NCBI RefSeq assembly: GCF_900103605.1
Contig: NZ_FNHY01000003.1
Location: 248,001-312,000 of the forward strand
DNA length: 64,000 nucleotides
Origin: Psychrobacillus sp. OK028
GTDB taxonomy: Bacteria > Bacillota > Bacilli > Bacillales_A > Planococcaceae
Direction: 5' to 3'
Of the stretch, positions 9,333-18,795 are shown piece by piece. A program made the translations under genes and the position numbers. The notes under the pieces were generated by a model. The model did not search any database. It saw only the letters and a list, made by a program, of their open reading frames with translations, and had not been told where the DNA came from. Numbering within the stretch: the stretch's first letter is position 1; each line of letters starts with the position of its first letter.

Positions 9333-10537
9333 TGGTTAATACAACAGAAGAACAAAGAGTTGGTAGATACGGTAGATTTGGTGGACAGTATGTTCCAGAG
9401 ACGTTAATGACCGCTTTGAAAGAACTTGAAGATGCATATGAGGATGCAATTTCAGATACAACTTTTATGGATGAACTCAATTACTATTTAAAAGACTATG
9501 TTGGTCGTGAAACACCATTATACTTTGCAGAAAGACTGACAAAAGAACTTGGTGGAGCACAAATTTATTTAAAAAGGGAAGATTTAAACCATACAGGTGC
9601 CCACAAGATTAATAATACAATTGGCCAGGCGTTGCTCGCAAAGCGAATGGGGAAAAAGAAAATTGTCGCGGAAACGGGCGCTGGACAGCATGGTGTTGCC
9701 ACTGCAACCGTGTGTGCACTATTTGACTTAGAATGTGTTGTTTTCATGGGAAAAGAAGATGTGCGTAGGCAGGAACTAAACGTATTTCGTATGGAATTAC
9801 TTGGTACAAAAGTTGTTTCCGTGGATCAGGGATCCGGCACACTTAAAGACGCAGTCAATGAGGCACTTAGATATTGGGTTTCCAATGTAGAAGATACGCA
9901 TTATATTTTAGGCTCTGCGCTAGGACCACATCCTTTCCCAAGAATTGTTCGTGATTTCCAACGGGTAATTGGAGTGGAAACTAGACGTCAAATTGTTGAA
10001 AAGGTTGGTAAATTGCCTGATGCAGTTGTCGCTTGTGTTGGTGGTGGAAGTAATGCTATTGGCATGTTCCATCCATTTGTGGACGATAAGGATGTCGCGT
10101 TATACGGTGTGGAAGCTGGAGGCAGTGGTATTTCAACTGGTCTTCACGCAGCGGCTGTTACTGGTGGAAAAGAAGGAGTTCTGCACGGTGCTTATATGTA
10201 CATATTGCAGGATGACAATGGTTTTATCCAAGAAGCACATTCGATTTCAGCAGGGCTTGATTATCCTGGAGTTGGTCCAGAGCATTCCTATTTACACGAT
10301 ATTGGCCGAGTGAAATATACTTCTGTTACCGATGCTGAAGCGTTAGAGGGTTTGCAGCTATTATCGAAAAAAGAAGGCATTATACCTGCTCTTGAAAGTG
10401 CTCATGCCATTCATTTTGCTACGGAGCTTGCAAAAGAAATGTCACAGGAAGAGATTTTAGTTATTTGTTTATCAGGGCGTGGGGATAAGGACGTTCAAAC
10501 TGTAAGAGATGCGTTAGGGGTGAATAACAATGGCTAA
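9332..10537 (+). CDS. trpB: tryptophan synthase beta chain
   Basis: PLP enzyme joining indole to serine. 401 residues, usual length. [16 protein letters not shown] opens the protein, HKINNTIGQ carries the PLP lysine (Lys92), and the phosphate loop [10 protein letters not shown] follows near residue 237. Canonical TrpB1 features suggest it works in an alpha2beta2 complex with the downstream TrpA, whose gene overlaps by eight bases. Confidence 0.98.
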   Translation: MVNTTEEQRVGRYGRFGGQYVPETLMTALKELEDAYEDAISDTTFMDELNYYLKDYVGRETPLYFAERLTKELGGAQIYLKREDLNHTGAHKINNTIGQALLAKRMGKKKIVAETGAGQHGVATATVCALFDLECVVFMGKEDVRRQELNVFRMELLGTKVVSVDQGSGTLKDAVNEALRYWVSNVEDTHYILGSALGPHPFPRIVRDFQRVIGVETRRQIVEKVGKLPDAVVACVGGGSNAIGMFHPFVDDKDVALYGVEAGGSGISTGLHAAAVTGGKEGVLHGAYMYILQDDNGFIQEAHSISAGLDYPGVGPEHSYLHDIGRVKYTSVTDAEALEGLQLLSKKEGIIPALESAHAIHFATELAKEMSQEEILVICLSGRGDKDVQTVRDALGVNNNG

Positions 10538-11318
10538 GAAGAAACTATTAAATGCCATTCAATCTGTTAATAGCCAGGGTGATAAAGCTTTTGTTGCTTA
10601 CATGATGGCTGGAGACGGTGGTCTAGAGACATTAAAGTCAAAAATACTATTTTTACAAGAAGCAGGGGTAACCGCAATAGAACTTGGAATACCTTTTTCC
10701 GATCCTGTTGCAGATGGACCAAGCATTCAGCGAGCAGGAGAACGAGCATTAGCAAATGGTACAACACTCCGTTTGATACTACAGGAACTTGAAACTTTTT
10801 ATAAAGAAGTAACTGTTCCACTCGTCCTAATGACGTACTATAATCCGTTATTAAGCTTTGGATTAGAGCAGGTTGCACAAGCATGTGAAAAACTAGGCAT
10901 AGCAGGTTTAATCGTTCCAGACGTGCCAATTGAAGAAACAGTAGAACTCCAGAGAGCACTAGCTAATACGGATGTTGCCTTGGTTCCACTTGTGTCCCTA
11001 ACAAGTCCACCAGACCGTATGGCTAAAATTACTGCATCAGGTGAAGGGTTTATCTATGCAGTTACAGTAAATGGAATCACAGGAGTTAGAGATGGATTTG
11101 GTGAACAATTGGAAAGACATTTTATTAGTTTGTCGGAGCAAAGTAATGTCCCAGTGTTAGCAGGCTTCGGAATCTCTACACCCGAACAAGTAAAAAGCAT
11201 GGGGACAATAGCAGATGGCGTGATTGTAGGAAGTGCTATAGTTGATGCTTTCCATCAAAATGAGTTGGAGAAAATAAAAACACTTGTACAGGCTGCTAAA
11301 ACGGGTGTATTAAACTAA
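10530..11318 (+). CDS. trpA: tryptophan synthase alpha chain
   Basis: Cleaves indole-3-glycerol phosphate to indole for channelling to TrpB. 262 residues. The catalytic acids are Glu51 ([10 protein letters not shown]) and Asp62 ([11 protein letters not shown]); the C-terminal phosphate site [10 protein letters not shown] and GVIVGSAIV are present. Last gene of the operon, followed by a terminator. Confidence 0.97.
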   Translation: MAKKKLLNAIQSVNSQGDKAFVAYMMAGDGGLETLKSKILFLQEAGVTAIELGIPFSDPVADGPSIQRAGERALANGTTLRLILQELETFYKEVTVPLVLMTYYNPLLSFGLEQVAQACEKLGIAGLIVPDVPIEETVELQRALANTDVALVPLVSLTSPPDRMAKITASGEGFIYAVTVNGITGVRDGFGEQLERHFISLSEQSNVPVLAGFGISTPEQVKSMGTIADGVIVGSAIVDAFHQNELEKIKTLVQAAKTGVLN

Positions 11319-11342
11319 AGCTTTATATATGATAAATGGTAA

Positions 11343-11376
11343 AGAGAGTAGCTCAAAATTGAGTTGCTCTTTTTTC
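11343..11376 (+). terminator. trp operon terminator
   Basis: GAGTAGCTCAA pairs (with two wobble pairs) with TTGAGTTGCTC, followed by a T-run at 11370-11376. Confidence 0.8.
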
Positions 11377-11450
11377 CATTTGTGTATATCTTTACAATAA
11401 GATGAATGATAAAATATTTTGATAATGAAGTTTTAGAGAAGGAGATTGAT

Positions 11451-12323
11451 ATGACGCTCTATATAAGTAATCCGAAAAATTTGGAAAGATTAGCTGCTTT
11501 CTTAGAGATTATTAATAAGGATGACTCTTTTCATATTGGTTATTGTGGAGAAGATAAGAAGGAAATTTACGATACACTTTCTAATGATTTTTCAGATATT
11601 GATATGGAGAAATCATTTGTCGTTGCCTATGATAAAGACAATATAGTAGGTGCATTAGGATTTGATATAGATGAAGAAAATAAGAGTGCCGAGGTGTGGG
11701 GGCCGTTTGTCCAAAATGGAGAAGATTATTCTCAAATTGCAAATGTTTTATGGCAAGTTTTAGAGGATACTATTCCTTTTAAACTAAATGAATACATGTT
11801 TTTTGTGAATGAAAAAAATACGTTAGCTAAGCAATTTATTGAACATAAAAATGGAAGGGAAACTGGACATCATCTTATCTTGAGCGCAGATAGAACTAGC
11901 TTAACAGATGGTGAAGATATACATATTAAAAATTATGATCCTATCTTTCACAAATCGTTTAGTGCCCTTCATCATCTTGCTTTTCCAAATACCTATTATA
12001 ATAGTGAACAGATTCTTTCAAGAATTAGTGATGATAATCGATTATTCATCATCCAACACAATAATAAGATAAAGGGCTATGTTTATGTGGAGGCTATTCC
12101 ACTTCACGGAGAAGGAACAATTGAATATATTGCTGTTTATCCAGATTTTCGAGGGTCAGGAATAGCAACAAATTTAATGAGAGCTGCTCTTCATCATTTA
12201 TTTTCCTATGAAGCAATAGAAGAAATCACGTTAAGTGTGGGGGCTAACAACAAAGCTGCAATAGCTCTTTATATGACCTCAGGATTTCAACTAAAACATA
12301 CACTGGTTGCATACAAAAGGTAG
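11451..12323 (+). CDS. GNAT N-acetyltransferase, two-domain
   Basis: 290 residues from ATG 11451, which has AGAAGGAG at about 11437-11444; an upstream in-frame ATG at 11406 has no ribosome site. The C-terminal half (about residues 160-290) is a clear GNAT domain with the acetyl-CoA loop YPDFRGSGIATNLM and the late LSVGANNKAAIALYMTSGF. The N-terminal half (FVVAYDKDNIVGALGFDID) resembles a second, degenerate GNAT fold. The substrate is unknown. Follows the trp terminator and ends eight bases before a convergent small gene. Confidence 0.85.
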   Translation: MTLYISNPKNLERLAAFLEIINKDDSFHIGYCGEDKKEIYDTLSNDFSDIDMEKSFVVAYDKDNIVGALGFDIDEENKSAEVWGPFVQNGEDYSQIANVLWQVLEDTIPFKLNEYMFFVNEKNTLAKQFIEHKNGRETGHHLILSADRTSLTDGEDIHIKNYDPIFHKSFSALHHLAFPNTYYNSEQILSRISDDNRLFIIQHNNKIKGYVYVEAIPLHGEGTIEYIAVYPDFRGSGIATNLMRAALHHLFSYEAIEEITLSVGANNKAAIALYMTSGFQLKHTLVAYKR

Positions 12324-12330
12324 AAAAGAA

Positions 12331-12549
12331 TTATTCTGATCGGTTAGTGCGCTCTTCATAGTTTTTTTCGTGCTTGGTGTCTCTCAATATTTGGTTGTTA
12401 TGCTTCTCCTCGGGATCCAACCCTGACATCAAATCATCAAAAGGATGATAGTTAATAGTAGGAAAACGTTTCTTCTTGATCATTTTGTATGTTATTCGAG
12501 CGATCAAGACAATGAAAAAAAGTCCAAATAGAATACTAGCTATATCCAT
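12331..12549 (-). CDS. small membrane protein, DUF3951-like
   Basis: 72 residues with a good ribosome site (AAAGGAGTGTTTAAT before the ATG). One N-terminal membrane helix (IASILFGLFFIVLIARITYKM) is followed by KKKRFPTINYHPFDDLMSG, resembling the PFD motif I associate with DUF3951 proteins, and then a charged tail. It is the only - strand gene in the first 21 kb. Function unknown. Confidence 0.65.
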   Translation of the reverse strand: MDIASILFGLFFIVLIARITYKMIKKKRFPTINYHPFDDLMSGLDPEEKHNNQILRDTKHEKNYEERTNRSE

Positions 12550-12622
12550 TATTAAACACTCCTTTCATTATACTATTCTACAAAGAATAACAAATACCTT
12601 TAAAGAGAGGGATATTAAAGTT

Positions 12623-13108
12623 ATGCAAAAGGAAATAGAGGAAGCCATAATTTTAAGAAATACAGGAAGGACAATAGAATCAAATGAGCTCCTACTACAA
12701 TTAGTAGAAAAATACCCGAATAACGCAAGTATCCACTACCAATGTGGTTGGAGCTTTGATGTTTTAGGTGAAGAGACACAAGCTATATCATTCTATGAAA
12801 CAGCGATAAAGCTTGGACTACCCAACGATGAATTGGAAGGGGCCATAATAGGTTTAGGGAGTACATATAGAGCACTCGGTTTCTATGAGAAATCTAAGGA
12901 TGTGTTTTTGAATGGTATAGAATTATTTCCGAATAATAAAGCCATTCAAGTGTTCTACGCCATCACGTTGTATAATCTTAGTGAACACTCAAATGCTACC
13001 GAGTTATTATTGAATATACTATTAGAAACGACTAATGAAAAACAAATACTTGCTTACGAAAAAGCATTGAAATTCTATTCTAAGCACCTAGATGATGTAT
13101 GGAAATAA
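12623..13108 (+). CDS. tetratricopeptide-repeat protein
   Basis: 161 residues from ATG 12623, with GAGAGGGA ten bases upstream; the frame is open further upstream but that part overlaps the divergent small gene. At least three TPR units are visible, for example ASIHYQCGWSFDVLGEETQA, EGAIIGLGSTYRALGFYEKS and AIQVFYAITLYNLSEHSNA. TPRs mediate protein contacts; no partner or enzyme domain is apparent. Divergent from the DUF3951-like gene. Confidence 0.8.
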   Translation: MQKEIEEAIILRNTGRTIESNELLLQLVEKYPNNASIHYQCGWSFDVLGEETQAISFYETAIKLGLPNDELEGAIIGLGSTYRALGFYEKSKDVFLNGIELFPNNKAIQVFYAITLYNLSEHSNATELLLNILLETTNEKQILAYEKALKFYSKHLDDVWK

Positions 13109-13261
13109 AGTAGAGGAATGATTTTATAAACTATGCATGAATCATTTATATACTATATAGCACACTTTTCTCGCAAACTCGTATATTGTGGGGCTTAATA
13201 ATTTTCTTCCTTGCATAGAATATAGAGCATTAATAATTCTATTATTCGAAGGGAGAAGTAA

Positions 13262-13630
13262 ATGGGAGTAAGGCTGATTCAAATTTCCGTTGTTTATTTT
13301 GCTATTGGGGTTACGTTAGGAATGTATATGTCTATGGCCCATGATTATGCATTAACAGGTGTTCATGTACACATTAATTTATTAGGTTGGGCATCTTTTG
13401 CACTTGCAGGAATTGTCTATCATTTATTTCCTGCAATTTCTCAAAATATTTATGCAAAACTGCATTTTTGGAGTGCAAATATAGGTATTCCATTAATGAT
13501 GATTGGCCTAACTGTTTTAATATTAGCAGCAGCCGAGCAAGTGACGATAATTATCGCGATAGGCGGAGTATTAGTAGTGTTTAGTGTAATCATGTTTGCA
13601 ATCAACGTTTTACAAAATGTGAGAGCATAA
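13262..13630 (+). CDS. small four-helix membrane protein resembling a heme-copper oxidase subunit I fragment
   Basis: 122 residues, preceded by AAGGGAGAAGTAA. Four hydrophobic helices are visible. The region ALTGVHVHINLLGWASFALAG carries the HxH pair and the GW step seen around the low-spin heme ligand in subunit I of cbb3/NO-reductase-type oxidases, and YHLFPAISQNIYAKLHFW also resembles that family. The protein is far shorter than a subunit I and has no copper-site motifs, so it cannot be a complete oxidase. It may be a stand-alone heme-binding protein. It reads as an intact gene, not as a broken end. Confidence 0.7.
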   Translation: MGVRLIQISVVYFAIGVTLGMYMSMAHDYALTGVHVHINLLGWASFALAGIVYHLFPAISQNIYAKLHFWSANIGIPLMMIGLTVLILAAAEQVTIIIAIGGVLVVFSVIMFAINVLQNVRA

Positions 13631-13638
13631 TTGTTGCC

Positions 13639-13670
13639 CATAAAGGCACAGATTTTATTAGTGCCTTTAA
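13639..13670 (+). terminator. probable terminator
   Basis: AAAGGCAC / GTGCCTTT stem with an AT-rich loop shortly after the oxidase-like gene; the T-run is weak. Confidence 0.5.
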
Positions 13671-13821
13671 AATACATATGTTATAGATACATCAAAAATA
13701 GGTTTATCGTAAACGATATACATCTTGAGACGTAGAGAACTTCCCATCTCTGGACCATAGGAAATGGTAATCATTCCTTTATAATGTTATGTATAAGGTA
13801 AATAAATGGGAGGTTACAGTA

Positions 13822-14625
13822 GTGAGTATAAAAAAAATCGGTATCATCGCAATTATTGTAATAATTTTGGGATCAGCTATTAACATAGGGATGAGCATTG
13901 CTGGTGGGTTTATCAAAAATTCACAAAAAATTGAATTAGGGAATGAAGAGTTCACTAAGATAAACATTACTGGAGATAACACTACTATTAAAGTTGTTCC
14001 AACAGCCAGTTCTCATGGGAAAGTTGAATTTACAAGCAAAAAGAGCTCAGGTAGTAGAGTAGAGGCTTATGTAGAAGGGGATACGTTATATGTAGAACTG
14101 AAAAAGAAGAAGCTTTTTAACTGGTTTAATATTGGAATAAATGCAAGAGGTAACAAAATTGTCTTATCTGTACCAGATGAAAAATACGACGAGTTAAGAA
14201 CAAAAACAGATAATGGTCAAATTATCGCAAAAGGTCTTCAATTTAAAAACGTTGATATTGAGTCAAATAACGGAAAAATTGTATTAGGAAATTTGGAAAC
14301 TAAGAAGGTCAATGTAAAAACGGATAATGGCAAAATAGATCTTCACCATGTAACTGGAGATATAGATGCGAAATCGGATAATGGTCAAATATCTATGGTA
14401 ACGGATAACCTGGATCGAACTATATCTTTGAAAACAGATAATGGACTTATTAATATTCTGACGTCCTCTGAACCAAAGAACGTAACAATTCAAGCGAATA
14501 TAGATAATGGAAGAATTAATATTTTTGGTTCTGCCAATGAAGAGACTATTTTTGGAAAGGGTAAGAATAAAATTAACTTAAAAACGGACAATGGAATAAT
14601 TTCGATCAAAAAAGGGAATGAATAA
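13822..14625 (+). CDS. DUF4097-type membrane-anchored beta-helix protein
   Basis: 267 residues from GTG 13822, with GGGAGG at 13808-13813 eight bases upstream. One N-terminal membrane helix (IGIIAIIVIILGSAINIG) is followed by an extracytoplasmic repeat domain. Seven copies of a D/N-N-G-x-I motif recur at about 20-residue spacing (TDNGQI, SNNGKI, TDNGKI, SDNGQI, TDNGLI, IDNGRI, TDNGII). This pattern is typical of DUF4097 putative adhesins, which form a right-handed beta-helix. In Firmicutes, related proteins are linked to envelope-stress systems, but no such regulator lies next to this gene. Confidence 0.85.
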   Translation: MSIKKIGIIAIIVIILGSAINIGMSIAGGFIKNSQKIELGNEEFTKINITGDNTTIKVVPTASSHGKVEFTSKKSSGSRVEAYVEGDTLYVELKKKKLFNWFNIGINARGNKIVLSVPDEKYDELRTKTDNGQIIAKGLQFKNVDIESNNGKIVLGNLETKKVNVKTDNGKIDLHHVTGDIDAKSDNGQISMVTDNLDRTISLKTDNGLINILTSSEPKNVTIQANIDNGRINIFGSANEETIFGKGKNKINLKTDNGIISIKKGNE

Positions 14626-14711
14626 AGAAACTTCAGTATGATATTGACGAGTTCGTTAATCTTTGTTACATTGTTTCTTATATCATTTGTGAAGAGAAAA
14701 TTCTAGTAAAA

Positions 14712-14743
14712 GAAAAACTCGTCCTTAATGGGCGAGTTTTTTT
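14712..14743 (+). terminator. terminator
   Basis: AAAACTCGTCC / GGGCGAGTTTT stem with a T-run, just before the YitT gene's ribosome site. Confidence 0.85.
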
Positions 14744-14762
14744 ATGAGGAAGGAGCAGTCAT

Positions 14763-15572
14763 TTGTTAAAATATTTAATTGTAATTGTTGGCTCCTTTAT
14801 AATTGCTATTGCGTTTAATGCATTCTTAGTGCCTCATGAAATATTAAGCAGCGGAATTAGTGGTATAGCTATTTTGTTGGGACTGATCACTCCTTTTGAT
14901 ACAGGTATACTTAACTTTGTTATGAATGTACCTCTATTAATATTGGGATATTACAAGCTCGGTAAAGAAATTACACTTAATACGCTCGTATGTGTAGTAT
15001 CGTTATCCATATTTCTATATACTATTCCTGCAGAGGCTATTTCTAATAATACATTGCTCTCAGCCATATTTGGAGGAGCTATTGGTGGTGTGGGAATAGG
15101 TCTAATTATGAAATACTCTGGTACCTCTGGAGGGATGGACATAATAGCTATTATTATATCTCGTTCAAGTAATTTTAGTGTTGGTTTGCTTCTCACAGGA
15201 ATGAACAGTGTTATTGTGCTTATTTCAGGAGCCATTTTTACCTGGGAAATAGCACTATATACATTATTATCAATATATTTGACCGGTAAAGCGATTGATA
15301 CTATTTATACCAATCATGAAAAACTAACGATGCAAATAATAACGACGGCGGCTGAACCTATAAGGCAGGAATTATTAGCAAGTATTTATCGAGGCGTGAC
15401 AGTCACAGAAGGCTTTGGTGGCTACACACTAGAAAAAAAGAACATCTTAATCATGGTCGTAACTCGTTATGAAATGTTGCAAGTAAAACAGATTATTCAA
15501 AAGCATGATAAAAAAGCCTTTATAAATATTTTCGAAACAGTAGAAGTCGTTGGGCAATTCGCTAAAAACTAA
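14763..15572 (+). CDS. YitT family membrane protein (DUF161/DUF2179)
   Basis: 269 residues starting at TTG 14763, with GAGGAAGGAG just upstream. The first 190 residues hold five or six hydrophobic helices, including FLVPHEILSSGISGIAILLG and the glycine-rich YSGTSGGMDIIA. The last 80 residues form the soluble DUF2179 domain (YRGVTVTEGFGGYTLEKKNI...VVTRYEMLQVKQIIQ). Function of the family is not established; a transport role is often assumed. Monocistronic, with a terminator before and after it. Confidence 0.88.
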   Translation: MLKYLIVIVGSFIIAIAFNAFLVPHEILSSGISGIAILLGLITPFDTGILNFVMNVPLLILGYYKLGKEITLNTLVCVVSLSIFLYTIPAEAISNNTLLSAIFGGAIGGVGIGLIMKYSGTSGGMDIIAIIISRSSNFSVGLLLTGMNSVIVLISGAIFTWEIALYTLLSIYLTGKAIDTIYTNHEKLTMQIITTAAEPIRQELLASIYRGVTVTEGFGGYTLEKKNILIMVVTRYEMLQVKQIIQKHDKKAFINIFETVEVVGQFAKN

Positions 15573-15594
15573 AACGTACGTATTATTTTCACCA

Positions 15595-15634
15595 TAAGTC
15601 GATGTTCCTAAATTAGGAATGTCGGCTTTTTTTA
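15595..15634 (+). terminator. terminator after yitT-like gene
   Basis: AAGTCGATGTTCCTAA pairs (with one wobble or mismatch) with TTAGGAATGTCGGCTT, followed by seven T. Confidence 0.85.
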
Positions 15635-15714
15635 TCTGGAGGAAAGGAATATTATTGCATGTATTTGGACAAACTTCTTGGGTAAACAAAAAAATTTAAA
15701 AAAAGAGGGATAAT

Positions 15715-17319
15715 ATGGGTTTTTTTGATAAGGAAAAAAAAGATCAGTCAAAATCCTCCACTCCTTCAACGAGTCAAACGACGGAGTCCAATGAAAATCA
15801 CCCTTTAAAAACTAGCCTTCAGGATAATATAAAAACAGTTAAAGATACGCTTGGTGCTAGCTCTGATATAGTCATTCGAGAAATTCGAATTGGTAAAGGG
15901 GGAGTCCTTAAAGCTGCGTTAATGTATACAGATGGTTTAAGCGATACAGTTGCTATACAAAACTTCATCTTGGAGTCGTTAATGCTAGATATTAAACATA
16001 CAGAAATAGAAAGTGAGCTCATTCATAATCCAAGACTTATGAAAACATTAAAAGACTTTGCCATGACCGTGGGAGAAATAAAAGATGTTACCAAATTTGA
16101 CGAGTTATTTCTTCACCTTCTATCTGGGGATGTAATTCTATTGGTCGATGGATATTCGGAAGGACTAAACATTGGTAATAGGCGCTGGGCAGAACGCGGA
16201 GTTACTGAAAGTACAACCCAAACAGTAATTAGAGGTCCAAGGGAAGCATTCTCAGAAAATATACGTATAAATACGTCGTTGGTCAGAAGAAAAATTAGAG
16301 ATCCTCAGTTGTGGATGGAAACCAAAACAATTGGAAAACGTACAAAAACGAATATTGCGGTAATGTATATTAATGGCGTTGCAAATGACAAAATAGTGGA
16401 AGAAGTTCGTTTGCGACTAGATCGCATCGACATAGATGCAATACTTGAAAGTGGCAATATTGAGGAATTGATACAGGATGCACCAATGTCAACTTTTCCA
16501 ACGGTATATAATTCGGAACGTCCTGATGTTGTGGCTGCAGCTATCTTGGAAGGCAGAGTAGCTATTTTCATCGACGGTACACCGTTTGTACTAACCGTTC
16601 CTGCCTTATTTGTTCAATTCTTTCAATCGTCAGAAGATTATTATCAACGTGCTGATCTTACTAGTCTTGTTCGAATCCTTCGATTTTTTTCATTTGGGAT
16701 CGCTTTACTTGCTCCTGCATTATTTATAGCTGCCACTACTTTTCATCATGAAATGATACCGACTTCACTCGTTATTAACCTAGCGGCTCAACGAGAGGGT
16801 GTACCATTTCCTGCATTTATAGAAGCTCTCATAATGGAAGCCACCTTTGAAATTTTGCGAGAAGCGAGTTTAAGAATGCCAAGAGCCATAGGTTCAGCCA
16901 TGGCAATAGTCGGGGCATTTGTTATTGGTACGGCAGCGGTGGAAGCAGGTATGATTTCTGCTGCGATGGTAATTGTTGTTTCCATTACAGCTATTGCTAG
17001 TTTTGTTTCACCTACTTATGACATGGCATTTTCAGTCAGAATTTTGAGATTTGTATTTATGGGGCTTGCTGCTTCATTTGGTTTATTTGGAATTACGGTT
17101 GGGTTAATTGCATTAGTTTTGCATCTATGCAGTTTGCGTTCGTTTGGAATTCCATATATGTACCCAATAGCACCTTTTAATATGGAAGGTCAAAAGGATA
17201 CTTTTATTCGTTTACCTTTATGGAAAATTTTCACACGTCCTCATTTAATCAGTCAAGAAAATATAGATAGACAGCAAAATCCGACTTCTGCAATGCCAGA
17301 GCCTGAAAAAGAACAATGA
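15715..17319 (+). CDS. gerKA: spore germination receptor subunit A (GerKA/GerAA type)
   Basis: 534 residues. A variable charged head (DKEKKDQSKSSTPSTSQTTE) is followed by the conserved soluble domain (VLLVDGYSEGLNIGNRRWAE...VIRGPREAFSENIRINTSLV) and the TVYNSERPDVVAAAILEGRV segment. About five membrane helices follow from roughly residue 315, including AIGSAMAIVGAFVIGTAAVE. The A subunit sits in the spore inner membrane and forms the receptor with B and C. First gene of an A-C-D-B operon, the order of B. subtilis gerK; such operons are normally read by sigma-G in the forespore. The ribosome site is GAGGGA. The germinant cannot be deduced. Confidence 0.94.
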   Translation: MGFFDKEKKDQSKSSTPSTSQTTESNENHPLKTSLQDNIKTVKDTLGASSDIVIREIRIGKGGVLKAALMYTDGLSDTVAIQNFILESLMLDIKHTEIESELIHNPRLMKTLKDFAMTVGEIKDVTKFDELFLHLLSGDVILLVDGYSEGLNIGNRRWAERGVTESTTQTVIRGPREAFSENIRINTSLVRRKIRDPQLWMETKTIGKRTKTNIAVMYINGVANDKIVEEVRLRLDRIDIDAILESGNIEELIQDAPMSTFPTVYNSERPDVVAAAILEGRVAIFIDGTPFVLTVPALFVQFFQSSEDYYQRADLTSLVRILRFFSFGIALLAPALFIAATTFHHEMIPTSLVINLAAQREGVPFPAFIEALIMEATFEILREASLRMPRAIGSAMAIVGAFVIGTAAVEAGMISAAMVIVVSITAIASFVSPTYDMAFSVRILRFVFMGLAASFGLFGITVGLIALVLHLCSLRSFGIPYMYPIAPFNMEGQKDTFIRLPLWKIFTRPHLISQENIDRQQNPTSAMPEPEKEQ

Positions 17320-17340
17320 AGGATAGTAAGGGGGTTACTT

Positions 17341-18528
17341 ATGAAACGAGGCATCTTTATTTTACTGATTCTTTGCATAGTACTAACGGGTTGTTGGAAT
17401 CGGAGGGAATTAAACGAGCTAGCTATCACACTGGCAATGGGCCTTGATAAAATAGACGACGAATACGTTGTTTCGGCTCAAGTCGTTGTACCTTCAGAAG
17501 TCTCCATGAAAGGTGGTAAAGGGACGACCCCAGTTACTCTCATCCAAGGACGAGGAGAAACAGTGTATGAAGCCATTCGAAAAATGACAAAGAGCTCTTC
17601 TAGAAAAGTATATCCTGGACATCTGCGGATGCTTGTAATAAGTGAATCATTAGCTAGCGAAGGAATTGGGCATCCCATAGATTTAATATCTAGGGATTGG
17701 GAGTTACGATCGGATTTCTATGTTGCTATAGCTAAAGACTCTACAGCGGAAGAGATTTTAAACGTGCTAACTCCGTTAGAAACAATACCAGCAAATAAAA
17801 TGTTTAACACACTTAAAGTGTCCGAAGAAAACTGGGCAGCTACCGTAGGGATTACATTGGATCAGTTAATTACAGATCTAATAAGTAATGGAAAAGAAGC
17901 TGTGTTAACGGGAATTATTGTGACCGGAAAGCAGGAATTAGGATCAAGCACAGAGAATGTGATAACAGTTACTCCAAGTGCTAAGATTAAGGTGGATGAT
18001 TTAGCTGTGTTTAAAGGCGATAAACTGGTTGGGTGGTTAACTGAAGATGAAAGTAGAGGCTATAGTGGCATTACAAATCATGTGAAAAACACAGTAGGAA
18101 CTATTTCTTGTCCTGGTGGAGGAAGAGCAAGTTTAGAGGTTCTTAGTTTCAAATCAAAAGTAAAAGGTAAAGTTAAAAATGGAAGTCCGGAAGCAGATAT
18201 CAATGTTAAGATAGCTGCTAATGTAGGTGAGATAGAATGTTCAATTGATATTAGTAAAGCTGAATCAGTTGAAGCTCTAGAGAAACTCTACGAAAAAGCA
18301 GTCAAAGTTACGATTAACGATTCTATTACCAGCGTACAAGAAAAATATGAGACAGACATTTTTGGATTTGGCAATGCAATTCACCGATCATATCCAAATG
18401 AATGGAAAACATTGAAAAATCAATGGAATCAGCATTTTACTGAAATGAAAGTGAATATTAAAGTAGACGTGAAGATTCTTAAAACTGGTACCGTAAATAA
18501 TTCTGTAGTAGAAAGTAGAAAGGACTAA
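17341..18528 (+). CDS. gerKC: spore germination receptor lipoprotein, subunit C
   Basis: 395 residues. A lipoprotein signal ends in CIVLTGCWNRRELNELAI, so Cys18 would be lipidated; the CWNRREL start is typical of Ger(x)C proteins. Further family features are VSAQVVVPSE, SSSRKVYPGHLRMLVISESL and the C-terminal DIFGFGNAIHRSYPNEWKTL. Located on the outer face of the spore inner membrane. Lies 21 bases after gerKA, and the small D gene follows six bases later. Confidence 0.94.
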   Translation: MKRGIFILLILCIVLTGCWNRRELNELAITLAMGLDKIDDEYVVSAQVVVPSEVSMKGGKGTTPVTLIQGRGETVYEAIRKMTKSSSRKVYPGHLRMLVISESLASEGIGHPIDLISRDWELRSDFYVAIAKDSTAEEILNVLTPLETIPANKMFNTLKVSEENWAATVGITLDQLITDLISNGKEAVLTGIIVTGKQELGSSTENVITVTPSAKIKVDDLAVFKGDKLVGWLTEDESRGYSGITNHVKNTVGTISCPGGGRASLEVLSFKSKVKGKVKNGSPEADINVKIAANVGEIECSIDISKAESVEALEKLYEKAVKVTINDSITSVQEKYETDIFGFGNAIHRSYPNEWKTLKNQWNQHFTEMKVNIKVDVKILKTGTVNNSVVESRKD

Positions 18529-18534
18529 CTGATC

Positions 18535-18759
18535 ATGCTGAAAAGCGTAGGAATACTTCTAGTAGCTGCATTCATCGTATTTATAGAAGTTCCATCTCTC
18601 GTGGAAAAAAAGTATAAAAAAGAATTGATTGTGTTTTCGATTCTTCTTACTATTGGAGTTGGGTTAGGTGTAGCACATAGTTTAGGAAAATCTATTCCTA
18701 ATCCAATTGATCTTCTAACTTTCATTTTTAAGCCAGTACATGATGCATTAATTCGATAG
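18535..18759 (+). CDS. small two-helix membrane protein, germinant receptor D-type subunit
   Basis: 74 residues with two hydrophobic helices (MLKSVGILLVAAFIVFIEVP and IVFSILLTIGVGLGVAHSLG). Small proteins of this size and topology are encoded inside several Bacillus ger operons and have been called D subunits; they modulate germination rate. The call rests on size, topology and its place between the C and B genes, not on a strong motif. Confidence 0.75.
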   Translation: MLKSVGILLVAAFIVFIEVPSLVEKKYKKELIVFSILLTIGVGLGVAHSLGKSIPNPIDLLTFIFKPVHDALIR

Positions 18760-18795
18760 GTGAATTAGATCGAAAGTTAGGTGGAGATATATAAT

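Noticed and set aside
10567-10959. 130-codon - strand frame inside trpA
   Set aside because: Shadow of trpA; no ribosome site.
15655-15699. Tiny TTG reading frame with GGAGG upstream, before the first ger operon
   Set aside because: Only 14 codons, no hallmark of a leader peptide and no attenuator structure; probably chance.
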